From Labilibaculum sp. (GTDB taxonomy: Bacteria; Bacteroidota; Bacteroidia; Bacteroidales; Marinifilaceae), in the NCBI GenBank assembly GCA_016342745.1, contig JAEINT010000004.1, positions 1 to 64,000 on the forward strand: DNA of 64,000 nt, in the 5' to 3' direction. A model generated the notes under the pieces. That model did not search any database. It was given only the letters and a program-made list of their open reading frames with translations, and was not told where the DNA came from. How positions within the stretch are numbered: position 1 is the first letter of the stretch; every line of letters begins with the position of its first letter. The translations under genes were made by a program, and so were the position numbers. Positions 43,322 to 51,850 of the stretch are shown here, piece after piece.

Positions 43322-45841
43322 ATGAGATTTTTACTTGTATTATTTGCCCTAACCATATATTCATTTATTCTCCATGCAGATCATGGTGTTTATTTTAAGT
43401 CCAATGAAGTTTCGAAGGAAAATCGAACAGGAATAGACATTACTCATAAGAATAACATTTCGTACGTAAACAGTTTTACTCTTAATTTCATGATTTCTTT
43501 GCGGAGTACTGAAACTCACTATGGCGAAATATTATCCTTAAAAGAGCAAAATGGAAAAAATCTGATTCAAATTACCTATAATGAACCTGACCTATATGTT
43601 ATTCTAAACAAAAGAGAAACTAAAATCCATTGTAATTTGGATGATTTAGATCTACTTCGAAACAGATGGATACCACTAGAATTAAAGATCGATTGTGAAA
43701 ACAATATGATCTATTTTTCATTAGGAGAGCATAAATTTGAAAACGCTATAGAATTTCCTAATTCTTCGAAATTTTCACTCTCATTAGGTGTTGTAAATAA
43801 ATACGGCTTTTACATTGAAGAAGTACCTTCCATGTCTATTAAGGATTTAGGCATACACGTTAACGGAACTCCTAAACATTTATGGCCTTTTCGCAAAACA
43901 AACCAAACTGAAATAAAAGATATCTTATCGAGCAGAACTGCTAAGCTATATAATCCTAGATGGGTAATTGATTATCATAACAAATGGAAAAAAGTAAATA
44001 CTTTTTCATTTGATAAAATTCCTGCAATTGGGTTTGATAAAGAGAATGAAATACTTCAATTTGTTTTTACAAGTGGAGAAATTAAATCATTCGATTTAAG
44101 AACAAATACACTAAGTGCGATTAAAGACGTTAAAGGCCTACCAATACTAGAAAAATCACAACAGATAATTTATGGTATTAATTCACAATTAACCACCTAT
44201 AGCTTCAATGAAAACTCTACAACTAAGTTTTTAAAATCGTCCAATTCATGGGAACAAGACGCTCCTCGAAAAACAGATGACACGCCTAAATTCTGGCACC
44301 ACAACAAAACAATACATCCAATATCTAAAGAAATAACAACTCTTTTCGGATATGGCTATTACTCTTATTCCAATTTGATTCAATCTTTTGATGAAACAGA
44401 AAAGAAATGGAAAACACTTCAATTTTCAGGTGATACTATTGAACCTAGATATCTATCATCCTTTGGAATTGAAAAGCAAGACTCAACTATTGGCTATCTT
44501 TTTGGAGGACTAGGAAATCCACTTGGAAAACAAATTCTAGGTAAAGAATTTTACTATGATCTTTATAAAATAGATTTTGCCAAAAAGCATATCAAAAAAA
44601 TATGGGCTTTAGAGCAGGATGATCAATTTCAATATCTACCTGTTAATTCATTAACATTAACCGAAAAAGATAGCTCATTCTATACTTTAATGTTTCCATG
44701 TCAAAAAAGCAGCACTTATCTAAAAGTTGCAAAAGGCTTTCTCAATGATCCAAAGCTTTACTTTATTGGTGATAGTATACCTTACGAATTTGTTGATATT
44801 AAATCTTTTGCTGATTTGTATTATTGGGAAAGCGAAAACAAATTAATCGCTCTAACATCAAAAGAAACTGAAGGTGAGAGTTATGAAATTTCTGTTTATA
44901 CAATTAGTTATGAACCTGGTTCAGCTAACGAAATAAACATGTATAATAACACGCTTCCTTTATCCGTCAAGCTATTTTATGCTTTATTAGCATCTATCCT
45001 TTTGTTTCTTATTTTCTTTATTCGACAAAAAATTAAAGCTAAACTCAAAAAGGAGCAAATAATTCAGGAACCTATAAATAGTTTTCAGGAAAAAATACCA
45101 ACCTATGAGCTACCACAAATTAATGCGATACTTTTATTTGGTGGCTTTCAGGTATTTGGACAAAAAGGCAAAGATATTACTTATCGTTTTAGCCCTACGC
45201 TAAAGGAATTATTCCTCCTTATTTTGCTTTATTCAATTGAAGATGGAAAAGGCATTTCATCGAGAAGAATACAAGAATTTTTATGGCCAGACAAACCAGA
45301 AGCTAAAGCAAAGAACAATAGAGGTGTAAATATTAAAAAATTAAGGAGTATTCTAGAAGATATCGATGGAATTGAAATTGTATTTGATAACAACTACTGG
45401 AAAATAATTCTACAGGAAAATGTTTTTTGCGATATCGCTAGCATTCAAGATGAGCTTAAAACTACCGACAAGAATAAAATTCAATTCGAGAAAATAATTC
45501 ATATCTTAAACAGAGGTACATTACTTAGAGATATTGAACCTGAATGGTTAGATCCATTTAAAGACAAAACAACAGGACTGATTGTTAGCTCATTAGAGGA
45601 ATGGGTAAGCAAGCTAAATCTTGACACTAATATTAGATTTGCCATTTCGAATGTGATCTTTGAATTTGATCAGATGAATGAAACTGCCTTAAGGGTAAAG
45701 TGTAGTCTCCTTTCTAAACAAGGAAAACACAGCTTAGCAATGGAAAGCTATGAACACTACGTTAAAATGTATGTGAAATTATACAATGAGGAATATCAAT
45801 TTTCATTTAAGGAGATTGTTTCAGAAAATATTACCGCATAA
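43322..45841 (+). CDS. Membrane-spanning one-component regulator: LamG + beta-propeller sensor, TM, SARP-type winged helix
   Basis: Probable PUL regulator, 839 residues from the ATG at 43322; a TTG ten codons upstream is less likely. A signal or TM segment lies at the start. The periplasmic part has a LamG/ConA-like region (SFTLNFMISLRSTETHYGE to MSIKDLGIHVNG) and a Kelch-like propeller (TTLFGYGYYSYSNLIQSFDE, YLFGGLGNPLG). One TM (LFYALLASILLFLIFFI, about residue 550) is followed by a basic stretch. The cytosolic end (from about 600) has an OmpR/SARP-type winged helix (ISSRRIQEFLWPDKPEAKAKNN, RGVNIKKLRSIL) and a BTAD-like helical tail. It carries no kinase or receiver, so sensing and DNA binding are in one chain. 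Divergent from susC. The architecture is read directly; the ligand is inferred. Confidence 0.85.
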   Translation: MRFLLVLFALTIYSFILHADHGVYFKSNEVSKENRTGIDITHKNNISYVNSFTLNFMISLRSTETHYGEILSLKEQNGKNLIQITYNEPDLYVILNKRETKIHCNLDDLDLLRNRWIPLELKIDCENNMIYFSLGEHKFENAIEFPNSSKFSLSLGVVNKYGFYIEEVPSMSIKDLGIHVNGTPKHLWPFRKTNQTEIKDILSSRTAKLYNPRWVIDYHNKWKKVNTFSFDKIPAIGFDKENEILQFVFTSGEIKSFDLRTNTLSAIKDVKGLPILEKSQQIIYGINSQLTTYSFNENSTTKFLKSSNSWEQDAPRKTDDTPKFWHHNKTIHPISKEITTLFGYGYYSYSNLIQSFDETEKKWKTLQFSGDTIEPRYLSSFGIEKQDSTIGYLFGGLGNPLGKQILGKEFYYDLYKIDFAKKHIKKIWALEQDDQFQYLPVNSLTLTEKDSSFYTLMFPCQKSSTYLKVAKGFLNDPKLYFIGDSIPYEFVDIKSFADLYYWESENKLIALTSKETEGESYEISVYTISYEPGSANEINMYNNTLPLSVKLFYALLASILLFLIFFIRQKIKAKLKKEQIIQEPINSFQEKIPTYELPQINAILLFGGFQVFGQKGKDITYRFSPTLKELFLLILLYSIEDGKGISSRRIQEFLWPDKPEAKAKNNRGVNIKKLRSILEDIDGIEIVFDNNYWKIILQENVFCDIASIQDELKTTDKNKIQFEKIIHILNRGTLLRDIEPEWLDPFKDKTTGLIVSSLEEWVSKLNLDTNIRFAISNVIFEFDQMNETALRVKCSLLSKQGKHSLAMESYEHYVKMYVKLYNEEYQFSFKEIVSENITA

Positions 45842-45844
45842 ACA

Positions 45845-45872
45845 AGAAACCCAGGCCACAGCCTGGGTTTCT
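45845..45872. terminator. Bidirectional terminator between regulator and GH125
   Basis: AGAAACCCAGGC pairs with GCCTGGGTTTCT around ACA or CAC, with A- and T-rich flanks. It lies between two convergent genes. Confidence 0.88.
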
Positions 45873-45969
45873 AATCTAATTTCACCTCTTATGAAAAAAT
45901 CCGGAAAGGAAAATCATTTAACTTCCCAATCCGGGGTAGCACACTACTACTACATATTTTAAAGACCAA

Positions 45970-47397
45970 TTAAATTCTTGATAAAATTTCAGGTCTTTCC
46001 TTATACAGTTTAAATATTAATTCCCCGAACAGAGTATTTGCCCAAGCAAACCACGATCGAGTGTAATTTTCAGGATTGTTTTTATGAAATGTTTCGTGCA
46101 TAAAACCAGTATCTGCATGACTCGCAACCAGCATTTTTAAACAGGAAATAATTTCCTCTTCATTATCTGAAGTTAATGCTCTCATTACGATGCTCATAGG
46201 CCATATCATATCAATTCCGACATGCGGCCCCCCAATACCTTCGGCATATTTACCTTTAAAAAACCATGGGTTATTTTTACTCAAAATGTACTCTCTAGTG
46301 TTTTGATATAAGGAGCTTGAATTACTAATTGCACCCAGATATGGTAAAGAAAGTAAACTCGGAATATTTGCATCATCCATAAACAACTTGTTACCGAAAC
46401 CATCTACTTCGAATGGAAGAATCTCTCCAAAATGCAAATGATCAGAATTTGCATAAGCCTCAAGTGCTTCCTCCACTTCAATTGCTAATGAAAGTGCTTC
46501 GTTTACCAATTTACTATTCGATCCGATATGTGTGAAAATTTCAGCTAACTGCCTTAAGGAAACAACAGCGAAATAATTAGATGGAATTAAAAATGGTAAC
46601 ACCGTTGCATCATCAGATGGTCGGAACGAAGACACAATTAATCCAACTGGATTAATTGGATTTCCATAACCTCCACCAGGTAACGAGTCGTATGTTCTGG
46701 TTGTATTTCTCTGAAAGGAATAAGGACCTTGATTTTCTTTTCGTTGTTGCTCCTTAAATGTTTTCACAATTAAACGAGCTGCACCTTGCCAATTTTCATC
46801 AAAACAAGAATCATCTTTAGTCGTTTTCCAGTAATGGTAAGCCAAACGAATGGTATAACAAAGTGAATCTATCTCCCACTTTCGTTCATGCAATTCTGGC
46901 TTCATTTCAGTTAAATCACTCTCCCAATGACTTCCATCAGCTCCTTTATTAAAAGCATTTGCATAAGGATCAATCAATACACATTTTGTTTGACGATTGA
47001 TCAATCCTTGAAACAATGCTTGTAATTTTTTGTCTTCCGAAACCAATGGTAAATATGGCCAAACTTGTGCGGTTGAATCTCTCAGCCACATCGCATTAAT
47101 ATCTCCCGTAATTACAAAAGTGTCGGGAGATCCATCCTGCTCCGAATATTGTACTGTCGTATCTAAAGTATTTGGAAAGCAGTTTTCAAACATCCAAGAC
47201 AATTCTGGATTTGAAATTTCCTTCTTAACCTTCTCAATTGTTTGTTCAACTGCATCACTAACAAACTTCCGCTTAGCTATAGCAGGTCTATTAGAAACAT
47301 AGGAAATCTCATCTGCATGAGCAATATTACCTGCTCCCAAAAGAGCGATTCCACCAGTAAATAAAATTGAATTTCTCAAAAAGCTTCTTCTTTCCAT
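45970..47397 (-). CDS. GH125 exo-alpha-1,6-mannosidase
   Basis: Inverting exo-alpha-1,6-mannosidase (GH125, old name DUF1237) cutting non-reducing alpha-1,6-mannose, as in the N-glycan core branch. The 475 residues start MERRSFLRNSILFTGG, a twin-arginine-type leader (RRSFLR) ending around HADE, so it is probably exported folded. Family motifs are ITGDINAMWLRDSTAQVWPY, FNKGADGSHWESDLTEM, ERKWEIDSLCY, GYGNPINPVGLIVSSFRPSDDA and FMHETFHKNNPENYTRSWFAWAN. It is the last gene of the lacI-MFS-ROK-GH125 operon, 19 bp after ROK. It complements the GH92 enzymes, which often act poorly on core alpha-1,6 links. Confidence 0.93.
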   Translation of the reverse strand: MERRSFLRNSILFTGGIALLGAGNIAHADEISYVSNRPAIAKRKFVSDAVEQTIEKVKKEISNPELSWMFENCFPNTLDTTVQYSEQDGSPDTFVITGDINAMWLRDSTAQVWPYLPLVSEDKKLQALFQGLINRQTKCVLIDPYANAFNKGADGSHWESDLTEMKPELHERKWEIDSLCYTIRLAYHYWKTTKDDSCFDENWQGAARLIVKTFKEQQRKENQGPYSFQRNTTRTYDSLPGGGYGNPINPVGLIVSSFRPSDDATVLPFLIPSNYFAVVSLRQLAEIFTHIGSNSKLVNEALSLAIEVEEALEAYANSDHLHFGEILPFEVDGFGNKLFMDDANIPSLLSLPYLGAISNSSSLYQNTREYILSKNNPWFFKGKYAEGIGGPHVGIDMIWPMSIVMRALTSDNEEEIISCLKMLVASHADTGFMHETFHKNNPENYTRSWFAWANTLFGELIFKLYKERPEILSRI

Positions 47398-47416
47398 AAT
47401 TACTATAGATCGTTTG

Positions 47417-48514
47417 TTACAAATTCTTTAATGCAAAGGCATAAGCTCCAATACCAATGGCCTTGCTTGCTCCTAGTTTACTAGAACAAATAGCGATACT
47501 TGGATTCGGATCATATTTTATGGTTTTATTCGTTCCTGGAATATTTATATCTGAAGATTTATCTTCTGCGAATTCAACAAATTCCGAGTCGACATCAATA
47601 TTATAAACTTTTTGCACCAATCTTGGAAGAGATTCCCCCGATGCAGTATAACATTTTCCGTTCATTTCATTTAATGCTGCTGGCATATACAAATCATGAG
47701 CTCCAGTTAATCCCCCTCCAATAACTGCAATACCATCGATCACAGTTAAAAGATTGGCCAAACTATCGCCCAAACATCTTCCGAACATTTCAAAAGCCTC
47801 TAGTGCTGCTTTTTGATCTGAATTATTAGCATCCATAGCGACATCGTAAACATCTTTAGGCATTAATTCTTCTGAATAATTACCTTTTGCTTTTTCTAAA
47901 AAGACTCTTTGAATAGCACGTGTACTAATTCCTTCTTCAGCAAAACGCTCTGGAAACAATCGTGAGCTTGTTAACCAAACTTCCGTAGCAATTGAATTGT
48001 CACCAACAAATAACTCCTCGTTACGTACCAAACCACCGCCAAAACCGGTTCCTAGTGTAACTCCAAGAATATTCTTATACCTTTTCGGACTATTTGCCTC
48101 TTCTAATTTTTTATTGATCTCAGGAAGTACACCACCCAAAGCTTCGCCATATGCAAAAAGATCTCCATCGTTATTAATGAAAACTGGCAACTTAAAGTGT
48201 TCTTGTAACATTGGTCCTAAAGCAATTCCTCCTCTAAAAGCAGGCAAATTAGGCAAATCCCCAATAATTCCACTTTTATAATCAGCAGGACCTGGGAATG
48301 CAAAACTAATTGCAACTGGTTTTTCCTTTACTATATTTAAAACCTCCTGAAAACCATCAATAATCGTTTGTAAACACAAATCTAACTGATCTGCATTTGA
48401 TGGCTTACGAATTGGTTCTACAATTTCATCTCCACTTTTCATTGCAGAGAAAACAAAATTTGTTCCTCCTGCATCAAGAGTCAATACAACTCTCTTATCG
48501 TTCCAAATATTCAT
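47417..48514 (-). CDS. ROK-family sugar kinase without the zinc motif
   Basis: Cytosolic sugar kinase-like protein of 365 residues. The phosphate-binding motif LDAGGTNFVF (about 13-22), FAFPGPADYKSG, the catalytic NNDGDLFAYGE and VTLGTGFGGGLV are present. The canonical ROK zinc motif (CxCGxxGCxE) is absent: the corresponding region reads GDNSIATEVWLTSSRLFPERF. Such zinc-less ROK proteins exist in Bacteroidota. By context (GH125, sugar MFS, mannoside phosphorylase) it would phosphorylate mannose or GlcNAc. It lacks an N-terminal HTH, so it is a kinase and not a repressor. It lies 22 bp after the MFS gene. Confidence 0.88.
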   Translation of the reverse strand: MNIWNDKRVVLTLDAGGTNFVFSAMKSGDEIVEPIRKPSNADQLDLCLQTIIDGFQEVLNIVKEKPVAISFAFPGPADYKSGIIGDLPNLPAFRGGIALGPMLQEHFKLPVFINNDGDLFAYGEALGGVLPEINKKLEEANSPKRYKNILGVTLGTGFGGGLVRNEELFVGDNSIATEVWLTSSRLFPERFAEEGISTRAIQRVFLEKAKGNYSEELMPKDVYDVAMDANNSDQKAALEAFEMFGRCLGDSLANLLTVIDGIAVIGGGLTGAHDLYMPAALNEMNGKCYTASGESLPRLVQKVYNIDVDSEFVEFAEDKSSDINIPGTNKTIKYDPNPSIAICSSKLGASKAIGIGAYAFALKNL

Positions 48515-48536
48515 AATCTAAATCGTTAATCGAATA

Positions 48537-49694
48537 TTACTTCGCATCCGTTTTGGTAAATAATCTTCCCAAATAGAAGAAATATAGTAAGCATACTAAT
48601 AAAACAGCAACTCCACCCATTTGACTTCCAACATAGTCTGAAATCATTCCTAAGAATAAAGCGATAGCACCACCAGAAACACCCATAATCATTAAACCAG
48701 ATACCTCATTTGCTCTTTCTGGTTGTCTTTTAAGTGCATAAGTAAAAATGATTGAGAATAAATTAGCACATGCAAAACCAACGATAAATATGAATACTGA
48801 AAGAACAACTAAATTGGTTACAAACAACATTCCTATGAATCCAAAAACACCAAGAATAATACTATAAACAAAGATTTTAGCCGGCGCATATTTTGCCAGA
48901 ATAATTGCTCCTAAAAATGTTCCAACAGTACGAGCTACAAAATATAGACTAATACCTAAAGCTGCTTGTTCCAATGGAATACTACATCTCTCCATTAAGA
49001 ATTTAGGAATGGTAATGTTTAAACCAACATCAATTCCTACTACTAGTAAAATCCCCACGAAAAAAGCCAAAATATAAGAATCCTTAAGTAGACTAAAACA
49101 TCCTAAAATAGATACATTTTTCTCTTCTTGTTCTTCTTTAACAATCGATGTTGACCACAACCATATCGTTGACAATAAAGTAATTCCAGCGTACAATGGG
49201 AAAATTAATTTCCAATTTCCCATACTACCTGCAGCAAAACCAGCGATAATTGGTCCCAAAAAGGCTGCAATCGCTTTAACAAATTGTCCTAAAGTTAAAC
49301 TACTAGCTAATTTATCTCCCGAAACAACATTCGTTAACAAAGGATTTAATGCAACCTGAATAATTGTATTTCCAATACCTAATAAAGCAAATGCAACTAA
49401 TATAACTGTAAAATTATATGCTATTAAAGGCACAAGCATGGCCGAAAATGTAATTGCCATACTCAACATGACCGTATTTTTTCGGCCAATTTTATTCATT
49501 AACAATCCTGTAGGCACAGAAAAAACCAAGAACCATAAAAACACCATTACTGGCAACAGGTTCGCAACGGTATCACTTAAGTTAAAATCAAGCTTGACAT
49601 AGTTGGTTGCAATACCAACAACATCAACAAATCCCATAATAAAAAATCCAAACATTACAGGAAGGATCTTTCCAATTGAAGTTTTCTCTTTCAT
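48537..49694 (-). CDS. MFS sugar permease, FHS-like
   Basis: This 385-residue inner-membrane transporter has about 12 TM helices. FFIMGFVDVVGIATNYVKLDF in TM1, GLLMNKIGRKNTVMLSM in the TM2-3 loop, GIGNTIIQVALNPLL and FVKAIAAFLGPIIAGF in TM4-5 are typical of the FHS sugar:H+ group (fucose, glucose or mannose permeases). In this operon the cargo is likely mannose released by the exo-mannosidases. It starts 49 bp after the lacI stop. The region between has a TACCT-CAGT-AGGTA inverted repeat at about 49714-49728. Confidence 0.9.
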   Translation of the reverse strand: MKEKTSIGKILPVMFGFFIMGFVDVVGIATNYVKLDFNLSDTVANLLPVMVFLWFLVFSVPTGLLMNKIGRKNTVMLSMAITFSAMLVPLIAYNFTVILVAFALLGIGNTIIQVALNPLLTNVVSGDKLASSLTLGQFVKAIAAFLGPIIAGFAAGSMGNWKLIFPLYAGITLLSTIWLWSTSIVKEEQEEKNVSILGCFSLLKDSYILAFFVGILLVVGIDVGLNITIPKFLMERCSIPLEQAALGISLYFVARTVGTFLGAIILAKYAPAKIFVYSIILGVFGFIGMLFVTNLVVLSVFIFIVGFACANLFSIIFTYALKRQPERANEVSGLMIMGVSGGAIALFLGMISDYVGSQMGGVAVLLVCLLYFFYLGRLFTKTDAK

Positions 49695-49743
49695 AAAATT
49701 TAATTTTTTCGCCTACCTCAGTAGGTAAAATTAATTGTCTAAT

Positions 49744-50739
49744 TTAACGTTCTATTAATCTAGGTTCCAATTCTATTCTCTTACTTTCTTCTTTGTTCGA
49801 TTTCATTACTTCTTCTAAAATATCAACCGAATATTGCGCAATTTCCTTAATTGGCTGTGCTACAGAAGTTACTATAGGCAAAGAATAATCGAACAAGTCA
49901 AGATTATCAAAGCTCACAAAATTCATTCGATCCAAATCTTCCCTAAAGGCTGTATTCATTAACCAAATTGCATGTGCTGTTATCTGGTTATTTGTAAATG
50001 CAATTGCATCCACCCCTTGCTCCATTAGGAAGGTTAATTGCGTTTTCGAACTTTCTTTTAAATCATCGATTTCAACAACACGAATCAAATCTTCATCTAC
50101 ATCGATATTATTTTCAATTAAAGCTTGCTTATATCCGTCTATTCTTAATTTTAGAGAATAAACATTTGGTGTAATTGATAACAAGCCAATTCGTTTGGCT
50201 CCTTTATTAATCACCTTATCAACTGCCGACCTCATAGCATTTTTGTTCTCTACTAATATGTAGTTTCCATTAAAATCTGGACTCTCTCTATCAAAGAAAA
50301 CCATTGGAAATCTTTGAGCCGCCAATGTTTTTAGCATTCCTAAATTTTCAAAACATGATGCCAATATTAAACCATCTACCTGACGATTTACAAACATGTT
50401 TAAAAGGGAATCCTCCTTTTCTTGTTTTTCATCTGTACTTCCAATAATCAGATGATATCCTTTTGCAGCTAATAGATCCTCTATTAAGCGACCAATTTTT
50501 GCATAAAAAGGATTGGAAATATCAGGCACCAAATAACCAATGGTATTTGTTGTACCATTTTTTAAACTTTTAGCTATTTGATTTGGTTGGTAATTAACCT
50601 CATGCACATAAGCTAAAATTTTTTCTTGTGTTTTTTTACTAATATTCTTCTCATCTCCTTTGTTGTTTAAAACGAAGGAAACTGTAGTCTTAGAAAAACC
50701 AAGATCTTGAGCGATATCTTTAATTGATTTCTTTTTCAA
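49744..50739 (-). CDS. LacI-family transcriptional repressor
   Basis: This 331-residue DNA-binding regulator has an N-terminal HTH (SIKDIAQDLGFSKTTVSFVLN, residues about 5-25) and hinge helix (YQPNQIAKSLKNG). A periplasmic-binding-protein-like sugar domain follows (TIGYLVPDISNPFYAKIGR, VDGLILASC, VVFFDRESP-like MVFFDRESP, IDGYKQAL). It is first in its operon and probably controls itself plus the MFS, ROK and GH125 genes through the two palindromes at 50756-50780. The inducer is likely a mannose-derived sugar, inferred from context. Confidence 0.93.
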   Translation of the reverse strand: MKKKSIKDIAQDLGFSKTTVSFVLNNKGDEKNISKKTQEKILAYVHEVNYQPNQIAKSLKNGTTNTIGYLVPDISNPFYAKIGRLIEDLLAAKGYHLIIGSTDEKQEKEDSLLNMFVNRQVDGLILASCFENLGMLKTLAAQRFPMVFFDRESPDFNGNYILVENKNAMRSAVDKVINKGAKRIGLLSITPNVYSLKLRIDGYKQALIENNIDVDEDLIRVVEIDDLKESSKTQLTFLMEQGVDAIAFTNNQITAHAIWLMNTAFREDLDRMNFVSFDNLDLFDYSLPIVTSVAQPIKEIAQYSVDILEEVMKSNKEESKRIELEPRLIER

Positions 50740-50755
50740 AGGTTTGCATTTTTAC

Positions 50756-50780
50756 TAAATCGGTTTACTAAATCGATTTA
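50756..50780. promoter_or_regulatory. Two tandem LacI-type operators
   Basis: TAAATCGGTTTA (50756-50767, one symmetry mismatch) and TAAATCGATTTA (50769-50780, perfect palindrome) lie 13 bp apart centre to centre, 16 bp upstream of the lacI start. The central CG in an A/T-flanked palindrome is the usual LacI-family operator shape. Spacing near one helical turn plus fits cooperative or alternative binding and autorepression. Confidence 0.75.
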
Positions 50781-51003
50781 CCAAAAGTATGATATTTTTC
50801 TTAAAGTAAAAAATGAAAGTTTAAATGAGACAAAATCAAAGAAAATTCACCTACTAAAATTAGATTTCACAGACTATTAATTACTACAAAATAATAGTAA
50901 AGCAAATTTACAAAAGCTCTAACTCCCCAAAAATTAGTATTTTTATATTTCAGATTTAAAAGTTGTCACACCTCTTTCAAAATCACCTTATATTATTTAG
51001 TGT

Positions 51004-51801
51004 ATGAAAAATGAAAAAATTAGTGTTATTGGTTGCGGTAACCTTGGTAAATCGATAGCAAAAGGACTTCTAGATGATAAAGATTTTTCTTCTGAGAATG
51101 TAATTGCTACCCGACGTAATCTATCTCTAATTAAAGATTTGGAAGAAGCAGGTGCAGAAATTACATCTGACAATTGTTACGCTGTTAGCAAATCGAACAT
51201 TATTTTAATTGCTGTTAAACCGTATAATGTCTCTAAAATTATAAAGGAGATTAAACCTGCTTTAATTGAAGGAGAACATATAATCGTATCACTAGCTACA
51301 GGACTTGGTACAGCTGAAATCTCTGAAATGTTAGATGGCAAATTTCCCGTTTTTAGAGCAATGCCAAATATTGCTGCCAACATTGGAGAATCTGTAACTT
51401 GTATTTGCGGTAAGAATTCAGATCAAGAACAAACAGCGAAAGTAAAATTCATTTTTGATTCCATTGGTGAAAGCCTAATTATTAATGAAGAATTAATGGA
51501 AGCTGCTACCATTTTAGGAGCTTGTGGAATCGCTTTCGTATTCCGTTTTATTCGTGCTATGATACAAGGAGGAATACAAATTGGTTTTGATGCGAATACA
51601 GCGAAAAAAATCGTATCTCAAACGGTTAAAGGTGCTGCTGAAATGCTTCAACAAAACAATGACCATCCCGAATCTGAAATTGATAAGGTAACAACACCTA
51701 AAGGATGTACTATTGTTGGTTTAAATGAAATGGAACATCAAGGTTTTTCTTCGTCTTTAATTCGAGGAATCGTAACCTCTTTTGAGAAAATTGAGAAATA
51801 G
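51004..51801 (+). CDS. proC: Pyrroline-5-carboxylate reductase
   Basis: Last step of proline synthesis: NAD(P)H-dependent reduction of 1-pyrroline-5-carboxylate in the cytoplasm. The 265 residues begin with the Rossmann motif ISVIGCGNLGKSIAKGLL. They contain ILIAVKPYNV, FRAMPNIAANIGESVTCI and the C-terminal TPKGCTIVGLNEMEHQGFSSSL (proC signature TPGGTT-like, here TPKGCT). It is a single gene running towards the protease gene. Confidence 0.95.
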   Translation: MKNEKISVIGCGNLGKSIAKGLLDDKDFSSENVIATRRNLSLIKDLEEAGAEITSDNCYAVSKSNIILIAVKPYNVSKIIKEIKPALIEGEHIIVSLATGLGTAEISEMLDGKFPVFRAMPNIAANIGESVTCICGKNSDQEQTAKVKFIFDSIGESLIINEELMEAATILGACGIAFVFRFIRAMIQGGIQIGFDANTAKKIVSQTVKGAAEMLQQNNDHPESEIDKVTTPKGCTIVGLNEMEHQGFSSSLIRGIVTSFEKIEK

Positions 51802-51809
51802 AATATTTG

Positions 51810-51842
51810 CTCTCATCCAATAAGCTATTTAATGGATGAGAG
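51810..51842. terminator. Hairpin between convergent proC and protease genes
   Basis: CTCTCATCCA (51810-51819) pairs with TGGATGAGAG (51833-51842) with a 13-nt loop. T-tracts on either side are poor, so it is a shared hairpin with uncertain termination strength. Confidence 0.55.
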
Positions 51843-51850
51843 TGTAATTC

